From Rhizobium johnstonii 3841 (lineage in GTDB: Bacteria; Pseudomonadota; Alphaproteobacteria; Rhizobiales; Rhizobiaceae): 64,000 bases of DNA. The DNA is taken from NCBI RefSeq assembly GCF_000009265.1, contig NC_008380.1:4278501-4342500 (forward strand). The letters run 5' to 3'. Positions within the stretch are counted from its first letter, which is position 1, and every line of letters starts with the position of its first letter. The translations under genes and the position numbers were made by a program. The notes below the pieces were generated by a model. That model worked only from the letters and a program-made list of their open reading frames with translations, was not told where the DNA came from and searched no databases. Below, piece by piece: positions 36,256-46,329 of this stretch.

Positions 36256-37710
36256 TCAGTTCGGCAGGACGGTCGAGCCCATCAGTTCCTCGTCGATCGC
36301 GCGCGCCGCCTGGCGGCCTTCACGGATCGCCCAGACCACCAGCGATTGGCCGCGGCGCACGTCGCCCGCCGTCCAGAACTTGTCGACCGAAGTCTTGTAG
36401 TCGCGGTCGTTGGCGACAACGTTGGTCGAGCCGCGCTTGTCGGTGTTGAGCGTCAGCTTGCCCTCGAGTTCCTTCAGCACGCTGCCGGTGAACGGCCCGC
36501 GGAAACCGATGGCGATGAAGGCGAGATCGGCCCGGATGACGAATTCCGTGCCTGGAACCGGCCGCCGGCGCTCGTCGACCTCACAGCACTTGACGCCGGT
36601 CAGCACGCCGTCTTCGCCGACGAATTCAAGAGTGGCCACCTGGAATTCACGCACGGCGCCCTCGGCCTGCGAGGAAGAGGTGCGCATCTTCGTCGCCCAG
36701 AAAGGCCAGACGGCAAGCTTGTCTTCCTTCTCCGGCGGCTGCGGCCGGATGTCGAGCTGGGTGACCTTGACGGCGCCCTGGCGGAACGCCGTGCCGACGC
36801 AGTCCGAAGCCGTATCGCCACCGCCGACGACGACGATATGTTTGGCGCCGGCAAGGATCGGGTCCGACGGCCAGCCGACGCTATCGATGTTCTCGCGCCC
36901 GACGCGGCGGTTCTGCTGCACCAGATAGGGCATCGCATCATGCACGCCCGCAAGGTCGGTGCCCGGAATGCCCGCCTCGCGCGGCGTCTCGGAGCCGCCG
37001 CAGTAAAGCACGGCGTCGTGATCGATGAGCAGTTGCTCAACCTTGACGTCGACGCCGACATTGACGCCGCAATGGAAGGTGACGCCCTCGCCCTTCATTT
37101 GCTCGACGCGGCGGTCGATGAAGTTCTTCTCCATCTTGAAATCGGGAATGCCGTAGCGCAGCAGGCCGCCCGGCTTGGTCTCGCGCTCATAGAGATGCAC
37201 CTCGTGGCCGGCGCGGCCGAGCTGCTGGGCGGCCGCCATGCCGGCGGGGCCGGAGCCGATGACGGCGACCTTCTTGCCGGTATGGACCGTGGCCGGCTGC
37301 GGCCGGATGAAGCCGAGCTCATAGGCCTTGTCGGCAATTGCCTGTTCGACCGTCTTGATGGCGACCGGCGCATCCTCGAGGTTCAACGTGCAGGCTTCCT
37401 CGCAGGGCGCCGGGCAGACGCGACCGGTGAACTCGGGGAAGTTGTTGGTCGAATGCAGGTTCTGGATCGCCGCTTCCCAGTTGTTGTTGTAGACGAGGTC
37501 GTTCCAATCGGGGATCTGGTTGTGAACAGGGCAGCCGGTCGGACCGTGGCAATAGGGGATGCCACAGTCCATGCAGCGCGCGGCCTGTTTCTGCACTTCC
37601 GGGTCCGACATCGGGATCGTGAACTCGCGGAAATGACGGATACGATCCGACGCCGGCTGGTACTTTGCCACCTGCCGGTCGATTTCCAGAAACCCTGTTA
37701 CCTTACCCAT
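36256..37710 (-). CDS. gltD: Glutamate synthase small subunit
   Basis: 484 residues; transfers electrons from NADPH via FAD and iron-sulfur centres to GltB. The N-terminal ferredoxin-like region has Cys46, 49, 54 and 60, then Cys99, 103 and 107. The FAD Rossmann motif is IGSGPAG (151-157) and the NADPH motif is VVVGGGDTASDC. ATG 37710 is chosen; the frame is open far upstream without a ribosome site. It is downstream of gltB with a 226-bp gap, unusually long for this pair. Confidence 0.96.
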   Translation of the reverse strand: MGKVTGFLEIDRQVAKYQPASDRIRHFREFTIPMSDPEVQKQAARCMDCGIPYCHGPTGCPVHNQIPDWNDLVYNNNWEAAIQNLHSTNNFPEFTGRVCPAPCEEACTLNLEDAPVAIKTVEQAIADKAYELGFIRPQPATVHTGKKVAVIGSGPAGMAAAQQLGRAGHEVHLYERETKPGGLLRYGIPDFKMEKNFIDRRVEQMKGEGVTFHCGVNVGVDVKVEQLLIDHDAVLYCGGSETPREAGIPGTDLAGVHDAMPYLVQQNRRVGRENIDSVGWPSDPILAGAKHIVVVGGGDTASDCVGTAFRQGAVKVTQLDIRPQPPEKEDKLAVWPFWATKMRTSSSQAEGAVREFQVATLEFVGEDGVLTGVKCCEVDERRRPVPGTEFVIRADLAFIAIGFRGPFTGSVLKELEGKLTLNTDKRGSTNVVANDRDYKTSVDKFWTAGDVRRGQSLVVWAIREGRQAARAIDEELMGSTVLPN

Positions 37711-37897
37711 ATCTTCGTCCCTTACCCTCATGACCGCCTCACCGCAGCCAATCTGTCTATCGTCAGTCCCGGTACCCGGGGCAAGTTGCTTGTCTTGACC
37801 GTCATTGGACCATATCCCCTGAAAGACATCCGGGCGATCTGTACAGCTTTCGCCGTCGGTGTGATCGTCACGGGTCATCGAGATATTTTCGTCACCC

Positions 37898-37920
37898 GTC
37901 ACCTGCAGTCAGCAGGTGAC
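37898..37920 (-). promoter_or_regulatory. Hairpin in the gltB-gltD intergenic gap
   Basis: Perfect 9-bp stem GTCACCTGC / GCAGGTGAC with 5-nt loop lies 16 bp past the gltB stop. There is no good T-tract on the minus strand, so it may be a processing, stability or attenuation element between the two subunit genes. Confidence 0.4.
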
Positions 37921-37936
37921 AGATGTCCGGTGCAAT

Positions 37937-40900
37937 TCATTCCGCGGCGATGCCCATCCGGCTGCGCTCCATTTCCTCGAGCGCACGACGGTATTCGACC
38001 GGCATGACCTTGCGGAATTTCGGGCGGTAATCGGCCCAGTTGTCGAGGATCTCAGTGGCGCGGGCCGAGCCTGTATAGTGCAGATGGTTGGAGATCAGCT
38101 GGTAAAGGCGCTCCTCGTCATGGCGCGTCATGTCGCCTGAGACGTCGACCCGTCCCTTGTGCATGAGATCCCCGCCGTGATGATGCAGCTTCTCCAGCAT
38201 GTCGTCCTCCTCGGGCACCGGCTCGAGCTCGACCATCGCCATGTTGCAGCGGCTGGCGAAATCGCCGGTTTCATCGAGCACGTAGGCGACACCACCGGAC
38301 ATGCCGGCCGCGAAGTTGCGGCCGGTGGCGCCGAGCACGACGACGACGCCGCCGGTCATGTATTCGCAGCCATGGTCGCCGACACCCTCGACGATAGCGA
38401 TCGCGCCCGAATTGCGCACGGCGAAACGTTCGCCCGCCACACCACGGAAGTAACATTCGCCCTCGGTCGCACCATAAAGCACGGTGTTGCCGACGATGAT
38501 CGAGTCCTCGGCCACGATCCTCGAATTCTCCGGCGGCCGGATGATGATCTTGCCGCCCGAAAGGCCCTTGCCGACATAGTCGTTACCGTCGCCGATCAGA
38601 TTGAAGGTGACGCCGCGCGCCAGGAAGGCGCCGAAGCTCTGCCCCGCCGTGCCGCGAAGCGTCACGTTGATCGTGTCTTCCTTCAGCCCGCGGTGGCGGA
38701 AGCGCTTGGCGACCTCGCCGGAAAGCATCGCTCCCGCCGAACGGTCGACGTTCTTGATGCCGACCTCGAAGGCGACGGGCGTCTTGGCGGTCAGTGCCGG
38801 CTGCGCCTGCTCGATCAGCACGCGGTCGAGAATATCGTCGATCGGGTGCTTCTGCCGGCTCGTCCAGAAGGTCTCTTCCTTGGGAGCGTCGACCTTGTGG
38901 AAGATACGGCTGAAGTCGAGGCCCTTCGCCTTCCAGTGCGACAGCATCTCGTCCTTCTCCAGCAGCTCCGAGGCGCCGATGATCTGGTCAAGCCGGGTGA
39001 AGCCGAGTGAAGCGAGGATTTCGCGCACTTCGTTGGCGACGAAGAAGAAGTAGTTGATGACGTGCTCCGGCGCGCCCTTGAACCGCTTGCGCAGCACCGG
39101 ATCCTGGGTCGCCACGCCCACCGGACAGGTGTTGAGATGGCACTTGCGCATCATGATGCAGCCGGCAGCAATCAGCGGCGCTGTGGCAAAGCCGAACTCG
39201 TCGGCTCCAAGCAGCGCCCCGATAATGACGTCGCGGCCGGTCTTCAGGCCGCCGTCCACCTGCAGGGCGACGCGCGAACGCAAGCCGTTCAGCACCAGCG
39301 TCTGCTGGGTCTCGGCAAGGCCGATTTCCCAGGGGCTGCCGGCATGTTTGAGCGAGGTCAGCGGCGACGCACCCGTGCCGCCGTCGAAGCCGGCGACCGT
39401 GATATGGTCGGCGCGCGCCTTGGCGACGCCGGCAGCAACCGTGCCGACGCCGACTTCCGAGACCAGCTTGACCGAGACATCGGCTGTCGGGTTGACGTTC
39501 TTCAGATCGTAGATCAGCTGCGCCAGATCTTCGATGGAATAGATGTCGTGGTGCGGCGGCGGCGAGATCAGGCCGACACCCGGCGTCGAATGGCGGGTCT
39601 TGGCAACCGTCGCGTCAACCTTGTGACCCGGCAGCTGGCCGCCTTCGCCAGGCTTGGCGCCTTGCGCCACCTTGATCTGCAACACGTCGGCATTGACGAG
39701 ATATTCGGTGGTGACGCCGAAGCGGCCCGAGGCGATCTGCTTGATCGCCGAACGTTCCGGGTTCATCGAACCATTGGCCAGCGGTATATAGCGGTCGGAT
39801 TCTTCGCCGCCCTCGCCGGTGTTCGACTTGCCGCCGATCCGGTTCATGGCGATCGCCAGCGTCGTATGCGCCTCCCTGGAAATCGAGCCGAAGGACATCG
39901 CCCCTGTCGAGAAACGCTTGACGATATCGGCCGCCGGCTCGACCTCGTCGATCGATACCGGCTTGCGGCCGAGCGCCTCGGCGCTCTTCATCTTGAAGAG
40001 GCCGCGGATCGTGTTCATGCGCAGCGCCGAATTGTTCACCATATCGGCGAATTCGCGGTAGCGGTCCTCGGCATTGCCGCGCACGGCATGCTGAAGGGCG
40101 GCAACCGCATCCGGCGTCCAGGCATGGCTTTCGCCGCGCATGCGGTAAGCATATTCGCCGCCGATGTCGAGCGTCGTGGCAAGAAGCGGATCGGTGCCGA
40201 AGGCCGCATTATGGCGGGCGACGGTTTCTGCGGCGATTGCCTCGAGGCCGACGCCTTCGATCATCGTCGCGGTTCCGAAGAAATACTTGTCGATCAGTTC
40301 CGACTGCAGGCCGATCGCATCGAAGATCTGCGCGCCGCAATAGGACTGGTAGGTCGAGATGCCCATCTTCGACATGACCTTGAGGATGCCTTTGCCGACC
40401 GCCTTGATGTAGCGGTAGACGATTTCGGAAGCATCCACTTCCTTCGGGAATTCGCCCTTGGCATGCATGTCGAGCAGCGTGTCGAAGGCGAGATAAGGGT
40501 TGATCGCCTCGGCGCCGTAGCCGGCGAGCAGGCAGAAATGATGGACTTCGCGCGGCTCTCCGGTCTCGACGACAAGACCGACCGATGTGCGCAGCCCCTT
40601 GCGGATCAGATGGTGATGCACGGCAGCTGTGGCGAGCAACGCGGGAATGGCGATCCGGTCCGGCCCGATCTGGCGGTCGGAGAGCACGATGATGTTATAG
40701 CCGCCCTTGACGGCCGCTTCCGCGCGCTCGCAGAGCCGGTCGAGCATCTCGGGCATGCCTTCGGCACCACGCTCGATATCATAGGTGAAATCGAGCGTCT
40801 TGGTGTCGAAACGGTCTTCGGTATGGCCGATCGAGCGGATTTTCTCGAGATCGCCATTGGTCAGGATCGGCTGGCGAACCTCGAGCCGCTTGGCGTTCGC

Positions 40901-42661
40901 CGCGCCCTCGTGGTCGAGAATGTTCGGCCGCGGCCCGATGAAGGAAACCAGGCTCATGACCAGTTCCTCGCGGATCGGGTCGATCGGCGGGTTGGTCACC
41001 TGCGCGAAGTTCTGCTTGAAATAGGTGTAGAGCAGCTTCGGCTTTTCCGACATCGCCGAGATCGGCGTATCCGTGCCCATCGAGCCGATCGCTTCCTGGC
41101 CCGTCGTCGCCATCGGCGACATCAGGATGCGGGTGTCCTCGAGCGTGTAGCCGAAGGCCTGCTGGCGGTCGAGCAGCGACACGTCGCGGCGCAGCGCCCG
41201 CGGCTCCACCGGCTTCAGATCTTCGAGGATGAGCTGGGTCCGGTTGAGCCAGCTGCGATAGGGATGCGCCGTCGCCAGCTGCGACTTCACCTCATCGTCG
41301 GAGATGATGCGGCCTTCTTCCATATCGATCAGCAGCATCTTGCCCGGCTGCAGGCGCCACTTCTGGATGATCTTCTCCTCCGGAACCGGCAGCACGCCGG
41401 CTTCGGACGCCATGATGACGCGATCGTCATCGGTGACGAGGTAGCGCGCCGGCCGCAGGCCGTTGCGGTCGAGCGTCGCGCCGATCTGCTTGCCGTCGGT
41501 GAAGGCGACGGCAGCCGGCCCGTCCCAGGGCTCCATCAGCGCCGCATGATATTCGTAGAAGGCCTTGCGTTCGGCCGCCATCGACTGGTTGCCGGCCCAG
41601 GCTTCCGGGATCAGCATCATCACGGCATGCGCCAGCGAATAACCGCCGCGCACCAGGAATTCGAGCGCATTGTCGAAGCAGGCCGTGTCCGACTGCCCCT
41701 CGTAGGAGATCGGCCAGAGCTTGGAGATGTCCTCGCCGAACAGCGGCGAGGAGACCGACGCCTGGCGCGCCGCCATCCAGTTGACGTTGCCACGCAGCGT
41801 GTTGATCTCGCCGTTATGAGCGACCATGCGGTAGGGATGCGCCAGCTTCCACGACGGGAAGGTGTTGGTCGAGAAGCGCTGGTGCACCAGGGCGACCGCG
41901 CTTTCGAAACGCGGATCCGACAGATCCTTGTAATAGACGCCGACCTGATAGGCCAGGAACATGCCCTTGTAGACCACCGTCGCCGACGACAGCGACACCG
42001 GATAGAAATTGCTCTCCTCGCCGTCGAACTCGTCATAGATACGGTTGGAGATCACCTTGCGCAGCGTGAACAGCCGGCGCTCGAACTCGTCGTTGTTTTC
42101 GGCATCCTCGCCGGCGCCGATGAAGACCTGCACATGATGCGGCTCGGTGGCGGCAATGGCCGGCGCCTTGGAGAGCGAGGAATTGTCGACGGGCACGTCG
42201 CGGAAGCCGATGAAGACCTGACCTTCCTCGGTGATGACGTCCTTGATCACCTTCTTGAAGTGCTCGATCTGCTTTTCATCGCGCGGCATGAAGATATGGC
42301 CGACGCCATATTCGCCGACCGGCGGCAGGGTGATGCCCTGCTCGGCCATCTCCTCGCGGAAGAAACGGTCGGGAATCTGCACCAGGATGCCGGCGCCGTC
42401 ACCCATCAGCGGATCGGCGCCGACAGCGCCGCGATGCGTCAGGTTCTCGAGAATGAACAAGCCATCCTTGACGATCTGGTGCGACTTCTGGCCCTTCATA
42501 TGCGCGACAAAGCCGACGCCGCAGGCATCATGTTCGTTGCGCGGATCGTAGAGGCCTTGTTTCTTCGGCAGGCCGGAGGCGGATTTGGAGATATTGGCCG
42601 TCGCGCGCAGCTCTGCAGCAGCAAACCGGTCAACTTCCATGGATGGCGTCTTCGTCATCAT
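37937..42661 (-). CDS. gltB: Glutamate synthase large subunit
   Basis: 1574 residues; forms two glutamates from glutamine and 2-oxoglutarate with GltD. ATG 42661 follows AGGAGG at good spacing; the open frame above it is not needed. The class II amidotransferase nucleophile is Cys47 in NEHDACGVGF, exposed after propeptide removal. The central and FMN domains include GEGGEESDRY, RFGVTTEYL and KPGEGGQLPG; the Cys cluster CIMMRKCHLNTCPVG binds a 3Fe-4S centre. The C-terminal GXGXG beta-helix is present. Full length and no frameshift. Confidence 0.97.
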   Translation of the reverse strand: MMTKTPSMEVDRFAAAELRATANISKSASGLPKKQGLYDPRNEHDACGVGFVAHMKGQKSHQIVKDGLFILENLTHRGAVGADPLMGDGAGILVQIPDRFFREEMAEQGITLPPVGEYGVGHIFMPRDEKQIEHFKKVIKDVITEEGQVFIGFRDVPVDNSSLSKAPAIAATEPHHVQVFIGAGEDAENNDEFERRLFTLRKVISNRIYDEFDGEESNFYPVSLSSATVVYKGMFLAYQVGVYYKDLSDPRFESAVALVHQRFSTNTFPSWKLAHPYRMVAHNGEINTLRGNVNWMAARQASVSSPLFGEDISKLWPISYEGQSDTACFDNALEFLVRGGYSLAHAVMMLIPEAWAGNQSMAAERKAFYEYHAALMEPWDGPAAVAFTDGKQIGATLDRNGLRPARYLVTDDDRVIMASEAGVLPVPEEKIIQKWRLQPGKMLLIDMEEGRIISDDEVKSQLATAHPYRSWLNRTQLILEDLKPVEPRALRRDVSLLDRQQAFGYTLEDTRILMSPMATTGQEAIGSMGTDTPISAMSEKPKLLYTYFKQNFAQVTNPPIDPIREELVMSLVSFIGPRPNILDHEGAANAKRLEVRQPILTNGDLEKIRSIGHTEDRFDTKTLDFTYDIERGAEGMPEMLDRLCERAEAAVKGGYNIIVLSDRQIGPDRIAIPALLATAAVHHHLIRKGLRTSVGLVVETGEPREVHHFCLLAGYGAEAINPYLAFDTLLDMHAKGEFPKEVDASEIVYRYIKAVGKGILKVMSKMGISTYQSYCGAQIFDAIGLQSELIDKYFFGTATMIEGVGLEAIAAETVARHNAAFGTDPLLATTLDIGGEYAYRMRGESHAWTPDAVAALQHAVRGNAEDRYREFADMVNNSALRMNTIRGLFKMKSAEALGRKPVSIDEVEPAADIVKRFSTGAMSFGSISREAHTTLAIAMNRIGGKSNTGEGGEESDRYIPLANGSMNPERSAIKQIASGRFGVTTEYLVNADVLQIKVAQGAKPGEGGQLPGHKVDATVAKTRHSTPGVGLISPPPHHDIYSIEDLAQLIYDLKNVNPTADVSVKLVSEVGVGTVAAGVAKARADHITVAGFDGGTGASPLTSLKHAGSPWEIGLAETQQTLVLNGLRSRVALQVDGGLKTGRDVIIGALLGADEFGFATAPLIAAGCIMMRKCHLNTCPVGVATQDPVLRKRFKGAPEHVINYFFFVANEVREILASLGFTRLDQIIGASELLEKDEMLSHWKAKGLDFSRIFHKVDAPKEETFWTSRQKHPIDDILDRVLIEQAQPALTAKTPVAFEVGIKNVDRSAGAMLSGEVAKRFRHRGLKEDTINVTLRGTAGQSFGAFLARGVTFNLIGDGNDYVGKGLSGGKIIIRPPENSRIVAEDSIIVGNTVLYGATEGECYFRGVAGERFAVRNSGAIAIVEGVGDHGCEYMTGGVVVVLGATGRNFAAGMSGGVAYVLDETGDFASRCNMAMVELEPVPEEDDMLEKLHHHGGDLMHKGRVDVSGDMTRHDEERLYQLISNHLHYTGSARATEILDNWADYRPKFRKVMPVEYRRALEEMERSRMGIAAE

Positions 42662-43200
42662 CTTTCCTCCTGTCGAAGCCCGCGGGGCCGCGGGCGGCTT
42701 TTCGTCCCGCGCCGCAACCCGAAGATAGGTTCGGCGCATGACAGCGCTGTTGCATTGTGAAGATCGGCCGCAGACATCTGCTTTAAAGGAAAGCAAACCG
42801 TCGCGTTCCGCGCCTGCCATTCGCCTCCGCGCGCCGCCCTTGAGGCTTGACGCTCGGAAGAACTATAGCGTGAAAGCCGGTCTGTTCCAGGGCTTTCGGC
42901 GCCTCTTCGGTCATAAAGGCCAAAATAGGACAGCAACACTGTCCTAATTCATCAGTTCTATGCCAGAAAGCATCCGGCTCTGCAAGAGCGCTCCGTCAAA
43001 AAACGTCAATTTGCGACGGAAGATTGCCTGGGTAGCGGCGATGACGAAAGAAAATTACGCTATGACGTATTATTTTGTTTATTGATTGCGTAGTTCAATT
43101 TCCGTGATGTGTCGCGGGCGACAACCTTGATCCTGTGAAGCTTTGGCGTAATGTCCGCTGCGGACTTTGCCAACCCCTTCCTTTCTCACGGTTTCCCCAC
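42662..43200. other. 539-bp intergenic region between divergent gltB and threonine aldolase genes
   Basis: It holds both divergent promoters. A notably AT-rich stretch at about 43050-43100 could suit IHF or Lrp-type binding. No ORF with a ribosome site is credible, and I recognise no repeat or structured RNA here. Confidence 0.6.
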
Positions 43201-44253
43201 ATGTTCTTTGCTTCCGATAACTGGGCCGGCGCCCACAAATCCATTGCCGAACGTCTGCTGACGGAATCGGCCGGCTTTGCCGCCGCCTATGGCGCCGGCG
43301 ATCTCGACAGGAAGGTCGAGGCCCGTTTTTCCGAGATCTTCGAGCGCGAGGTTTCGATCTTCTTCGTCGCCACCGGCACGGCCGCCAACTCGCTGTCGCT
43401 GGCAAGCGTCCAGCGCCCCGGTGGCATCACCTTCTGCCATTCGGAGGCCCATGTGATCGAGGATGAATGCGGCGCGCCGGAATTTTTCTCCGGCTCCGCC
43501 CGCCTCGTTGCCGTTGACGGCGAAGCCGGCAAGATCGATCCGGCAAAGCTTTCGGCGAAGATCGCAAGCTTTCCCGAGGACGCCGTCCATCACGGCCGCG
43601 CCAGCGCGGTGACCATCACCCAGGCGACGGAGATCGGCACCGTCTATTCCCTGCCGGAGATCGGCGAGATCGCCGCCATATCAAGGAAGCGCAATCTGCC
43701 GCTCCACATGGACGGCGCCCGCTTCGCCAACGCCCTGGTCGCACTCGGCGCCACCCCGGCCGAAATGACCTGGAAGCGCGGCGTCGACATGCTGTCCTTC
43801 GGCGGCACCAAGAACGGCTGCTGGTGTGCCGAAGCGATCGTCTTCTTCAATCCGGATCAGGCCCGGGAAATGCCCTTCATCCGCAAGCGCGCCGCCCAGC
43901 TCTTCTCCAAGTCGCGTTTCATCGCCGCCCAGTTCGATGCCTATTTCGAAGACGGCCTCTGGCTCGATCTCGCCCGCCATTCGAACGGCATGGCCGACCG
44001 GCTGCGCTCCGGCATCGGCACAAGCAACTCCGCCCGCCTCGCCTGGCCGACCGCATCCAACGAAGTCTTTGCCGTCGTCAGCAAAAGTGCCGCAAAAACT
44101 GCGGAGGAAAAGGGCGCGAAATTTTACGCATGGCCGGTCCCGGCGGCAACGCCCGAACTTGTTTCCGAAAGCGAAACCCTGATCCGCCTCGTCACCAGTT
44201 TCGCGACCACCGAAGCGGACGTGGATGGTTTTCTGAAATGCCTGGCCGCCTGA
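43201..44253 (+). CDS. ltaE: Low-specificity L-threonine aldolase
   Basis: 350-residue PLP enzyme (fold type I) splitting threonine to glycine and acetaldehyde. It starts FFASDNWAGAHKSI, a family hallmark (substrate-binding Ser and Asn), and holds VATGTAANSLSL, EAHVIEDECGAPEF, LHMDGARFANA and the PLP Lys204 in FGGTKNGCW. ATG 43201 aligns with homologues. The ribosome site is weak. It is convergent with the LysR gene, a hairpin between them. Confidence 0.92.
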   Translation: MFFASDNWAGAHKSIAERLLTESAGFAAAYGAGDLDRKVEARFSEIFEREVSIFFVATGTAANSLSLASVQRPGGITFCHSEAHVIEDECGAPEFFSGSARLVAVDGEAGKIDPAKLSAKIASFPEDAVHHGRASAVTITQATEIGTVYSLPEIGEIAAISRKRNLPLHMDGARFANALVALGATPAEMTWKRGVDMLSFGGTKNGCWCAEAIVFFNPDQAREMPFIRKRAAQLFSKSRFIAAQFDAYFEDGLWLDLARHSNGMADRLRSGIGTSNSARLAWPTASNEVFAVVSKSAAKTAEEKGAKFYAWPVPAATPELVSESETLIRLVTSFATTEADVDGFLKCLAA

Positions 44254-44257
44254 TCCC

Positions 44258-44290
44258 CCGAAAGGCCCGCCAGGCTGGCAGGCCTTTCGG
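44258..44290. terminator. Hairpin between convergent threonine aldolase and LysR genes
   Basis: 10-bp stem CCGAAAGGCC / GGCCTTTCGG with an inner GCCAG/CTGGC pair. No T-run on either strand, so it may be a weak terminator or act in mRNA stability. Confidence 0.5.
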
Positions 44291-44304
44291 TGACGGGCAA
44301 GGAT

Positions 44305-45159
44305 TCACGCCGACCTCAGTCCCCTCACCTTTTGCAGAATATCCTCCGACAGTGCTGAAACCAGAGCCTGGTCAGCGCCCTTACGCGGCACCAGCACGAA
44401 TTCCACGTCCTCCAGCACCGGAAGTTTTCCCGCAGGGATCTCCTTCAGGCCGGACGGCGCCATGCTGCGCGGCTGCACCAGCACGCCCATCCCGGCCCGC
44501 GCCGCCGCCGTCAGCCCGCTGAGGCTGCCGCAGGTGCAGACGATCCGCCACGGCACCCCGTTTCGTCCGAGTGCTTCGAGCGCGATCACCCGTGTGACGC
44601 TCGGCGGCGGAAAGGCGATCAGCGGCAAAGGGCCGGAGGCAAGCACACGCTCGGGATCGCGCGCCAGCCAGACGAGCGGCTCGCGATAGACGAGCTTTCC
44701 GCGCGCATCGCCGAGCCGGCGCTTGGCGAGCACCAGATCGATCTCGCCATTGTCCTGCATCTCGTAAAGCACGCCGGACAGCGCCACTGTCAGTTCGAGG
44801 TCGACCGATGGGTGCGAACGAACGAAATCCTCGAGCACCGCCGGCAGCTGGCTGGTGACGAAATCCTCCGACACGCCGAGCCGCAGACTGCCGCGCAGGC
44901 TGTGGCTCTTAAACAGCGACTGCACCTGCCCCTCGATCGAAAGCATGGCGCGCGCATGCGACAGCAGCGCTTCGCCATCGCCGGTCAACATCACCTTATG
45001 CGTGTCGCGTGCCAGCAGCCTGCGCCCGAGCGCTGCCTCGAGCCGCTGGATGTGCTGGCTGACCGTCGACTGCCCGAGGCCCAGCCTTTCTGCGGCGAGC
45101 GTAAAACTGCCCATCTGTTCGACGGCGACGAAACTGCGCAATTGCGAAAGGTCCAGCAT
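44305..45159 (-). CDS. LysR-family transcriptional regulator
   Basis: 284 residues. HTH at the N-terminus (LDLSQLRSFVAVEQMGSF, LGLGQSTVSQHIQRLEAALG), then the effector domain with RLGVSEDFVTSQLPAVLEDF. It starts at ATG 45159, divergent from a BASS transporter whose start is 91 bp away (45250), so it is the probable regulator of that gene. An 11-bp ATAAC-T-GTTAT dyad at 45174-45184 lies between them. Confidence 0.92.
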   Translation of the reverse strand: MLDLSQLRSFVAVEQMGSFTLAAERLGLGQSTVSQHIQRLEAALGRRLLARDTHKVMLTGDGEALLSHARAMLSIEGQVQSLFKSHSLRGSLRLGVSEDFVTSQLPAVLEDFVRSHPSVDLELTVALSGVLYEMQDNGEIDLVLAKRRLGDARGKLVYREPLVWLARDPERVLASGPLPLIAFPPPSVTRVIALEALGRNGVPWRIVCTCGSLSGLTAAARAGMGVLVQPRSMAPSGLKEIPAGKLPVLEDVEFVLVPRKGADQALVSALSEDILQKVRGLRSA

Positions 45160-45173
45160 AATCCAGATTCTCG

Positions 45174-45184
45174 ATAACTGTTAT
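45174..45184. promoter_or_regulatory. Candidate LysR operator
   Basis: Perfect dyad ATAAC-T-GTTAT, 15 bp before the LysR start and 66 bp before the BASS start. Position fits an autoregulatory site. CCAGATT and CTGGAT half-sites flank it. Confidence 0.4.
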
Positions 45185-45249
45185 TCCTTGCATCCTGGAT
45201 CATAATGCACGACAGAACAATGACTGTTTTATCAAGCCGCGAGACCGCC

Positions 45250-46254
45250 ATGCGCCGCTTTCTGCCCGATACATTCACCATCCTGCTGGTCTGCACCGTC
45301 ATCCTTGCCTCGTTGCTGCCGGCACGCGGCACATTTGCGGATTATTTCGGCATCGCCAACGATCTCGCCATCGCGCTGCTGTTTTTCCTGCATGGCGCCC
45401 GCCTGTCGCGCGACGTGGTCATATCAGGCCTGCTGCACTGGCGCCTGCATATCGTCATCCTGCTGACGACCTTCGGCATCTTCCCGCTACTAGGCATGGC
45501 GCTCGGGCTGATTCCCGACACCATCCTGCCGCAGCCGCTTTATCTCGGCATCCTCTTCCTCTGCGTGCTGCCGTCGACGGTGCAGTCGTCGATCGCCTTC
45601 ACCTCGATGGCGGGCGGCAACGTACCGGCCGCCATCTGCTCGGCCTCGGCATCCAACATCTTCGGCATGTTCCTGACGCCGCTGCTCGTCGGCCTGCTGT
45701 TTTCCGTCGGCGGCCATGGCGGCTTCTCCTTCGACGCATTAGAGCAGATCCTGCTGCAGCTGCTTGCCCCCTTCATCATCGGCCAGATCCTGCAGCCCTG
45801 GATCGGCGACTGGATCCGCGCCAAGAAGAAGATCCTGATGCCTGTCGACCGCGGTTCGATCCTGATGGTCGTCTATCTTGCCTTCAGCACGGCTGTCGTC
45901 GAGGGCCTGTGGCACACCTTCTCGATCGCCGATATCGCCGTCGTCATCGTCGCCGACATGGTCCTGCTGGCAATTGTTCTGGTGCTGACGATGTTCGGCA
46001 GCCGTTGGCTGGGCTTCAACAAGGCCGACCAGATCACCATCACCTTCTGCGGCTCGAAGAAGAGCCTCGCGAGCGGCGTGCCGATGGCGAACGTCATCTT
46101 CGCCGGCCAGTCGATCGGCGCGATCGTGCTTCCGCTGATGCTGTTCCACCAGATCCAGCTGATGGTCTGCGCCGTTATTGCCCAGAAATACGCCGCCGCC
46201 GCGGCCCGCCGCGCAACGGACAAGGAAATCGACGAAGCCGCCAGCCCGGCATGA
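45250..46254 (+). CDS. Bile acid:sodium symporter (BASS) family transporter
   Basis: 334 residues with about nine hydrophobic helices. The pattern LHGARLSRDVVISGLLHWRLH, FLCVLPSTVQSSIAF, and TFCGSKKSLASGVPMAN is that of the SBF-like (YfeH/PF13593-type) branch. ATG 45250 was chosen as the start (MRRFLPDTF); ATG 45205 would leave little room for the divergent LysR promoter. The substrate is probably an organic acid, but is not known. Confidence 0.88.
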   Translation: MRRFLPDTFTILLVCTVILASLLPARGTFADYFGIANDLAIALLFFLHGARLSRDVVISGLLHWRLHIVILLTTFGIFPLLGMALGLIPDTILPQPLYLGILFLCVLPSTVQSSIAFTSMAGGNVPAAICSASASNIFGMFLTPLLVGLLFSVGGHGGFSFDALEQILLQLLAPFIIGQILQPWIGDWIRAKKKILMPVDRGSILMVVYLAFSTAVVEGLWHTFSIADIAVVIVADMVLLAIVLVLTMFGSRWLGFNKADQITITFCGSKKSLASGVPMANVIFAGQSIGAIVLPLMLFHQIQLMVCAVIAQKYAAAAARRATDKEIDEAASPA

Positions 46255-46277
46255 AGCATGTTGCGCAAAGCGGCAAT

Positions 46278-46313
46278 GAAAAACGGCGCCCCGATGGAGC
46301 GCCGTTCGTTTTA
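46278..46313. terminator. Bidirectional terminator between BASS transporter and hsp20 genes
   Basis: Stem AACGGCGC / GCGCCGTT with A-run on the left and TTTTA on the right, between convergent genes. Confidence 0.8.
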
Positions 46314-46329
46314 TCCGATAAGGATGTGA

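Noticed and set aside
39062..42760. 1232-aa plus-strand ORF opposite gltB
   Set aside because: Arg/His/Asp-rich shadow frame in high-GC DNA; gltB on the other strand has all expected motifs.
43041..43085. 14-codon ORF in the gltB / threonine aldolase gap
   Set aside because: No ribosome site; lies in AT-rich promoter DNA; likely chance.
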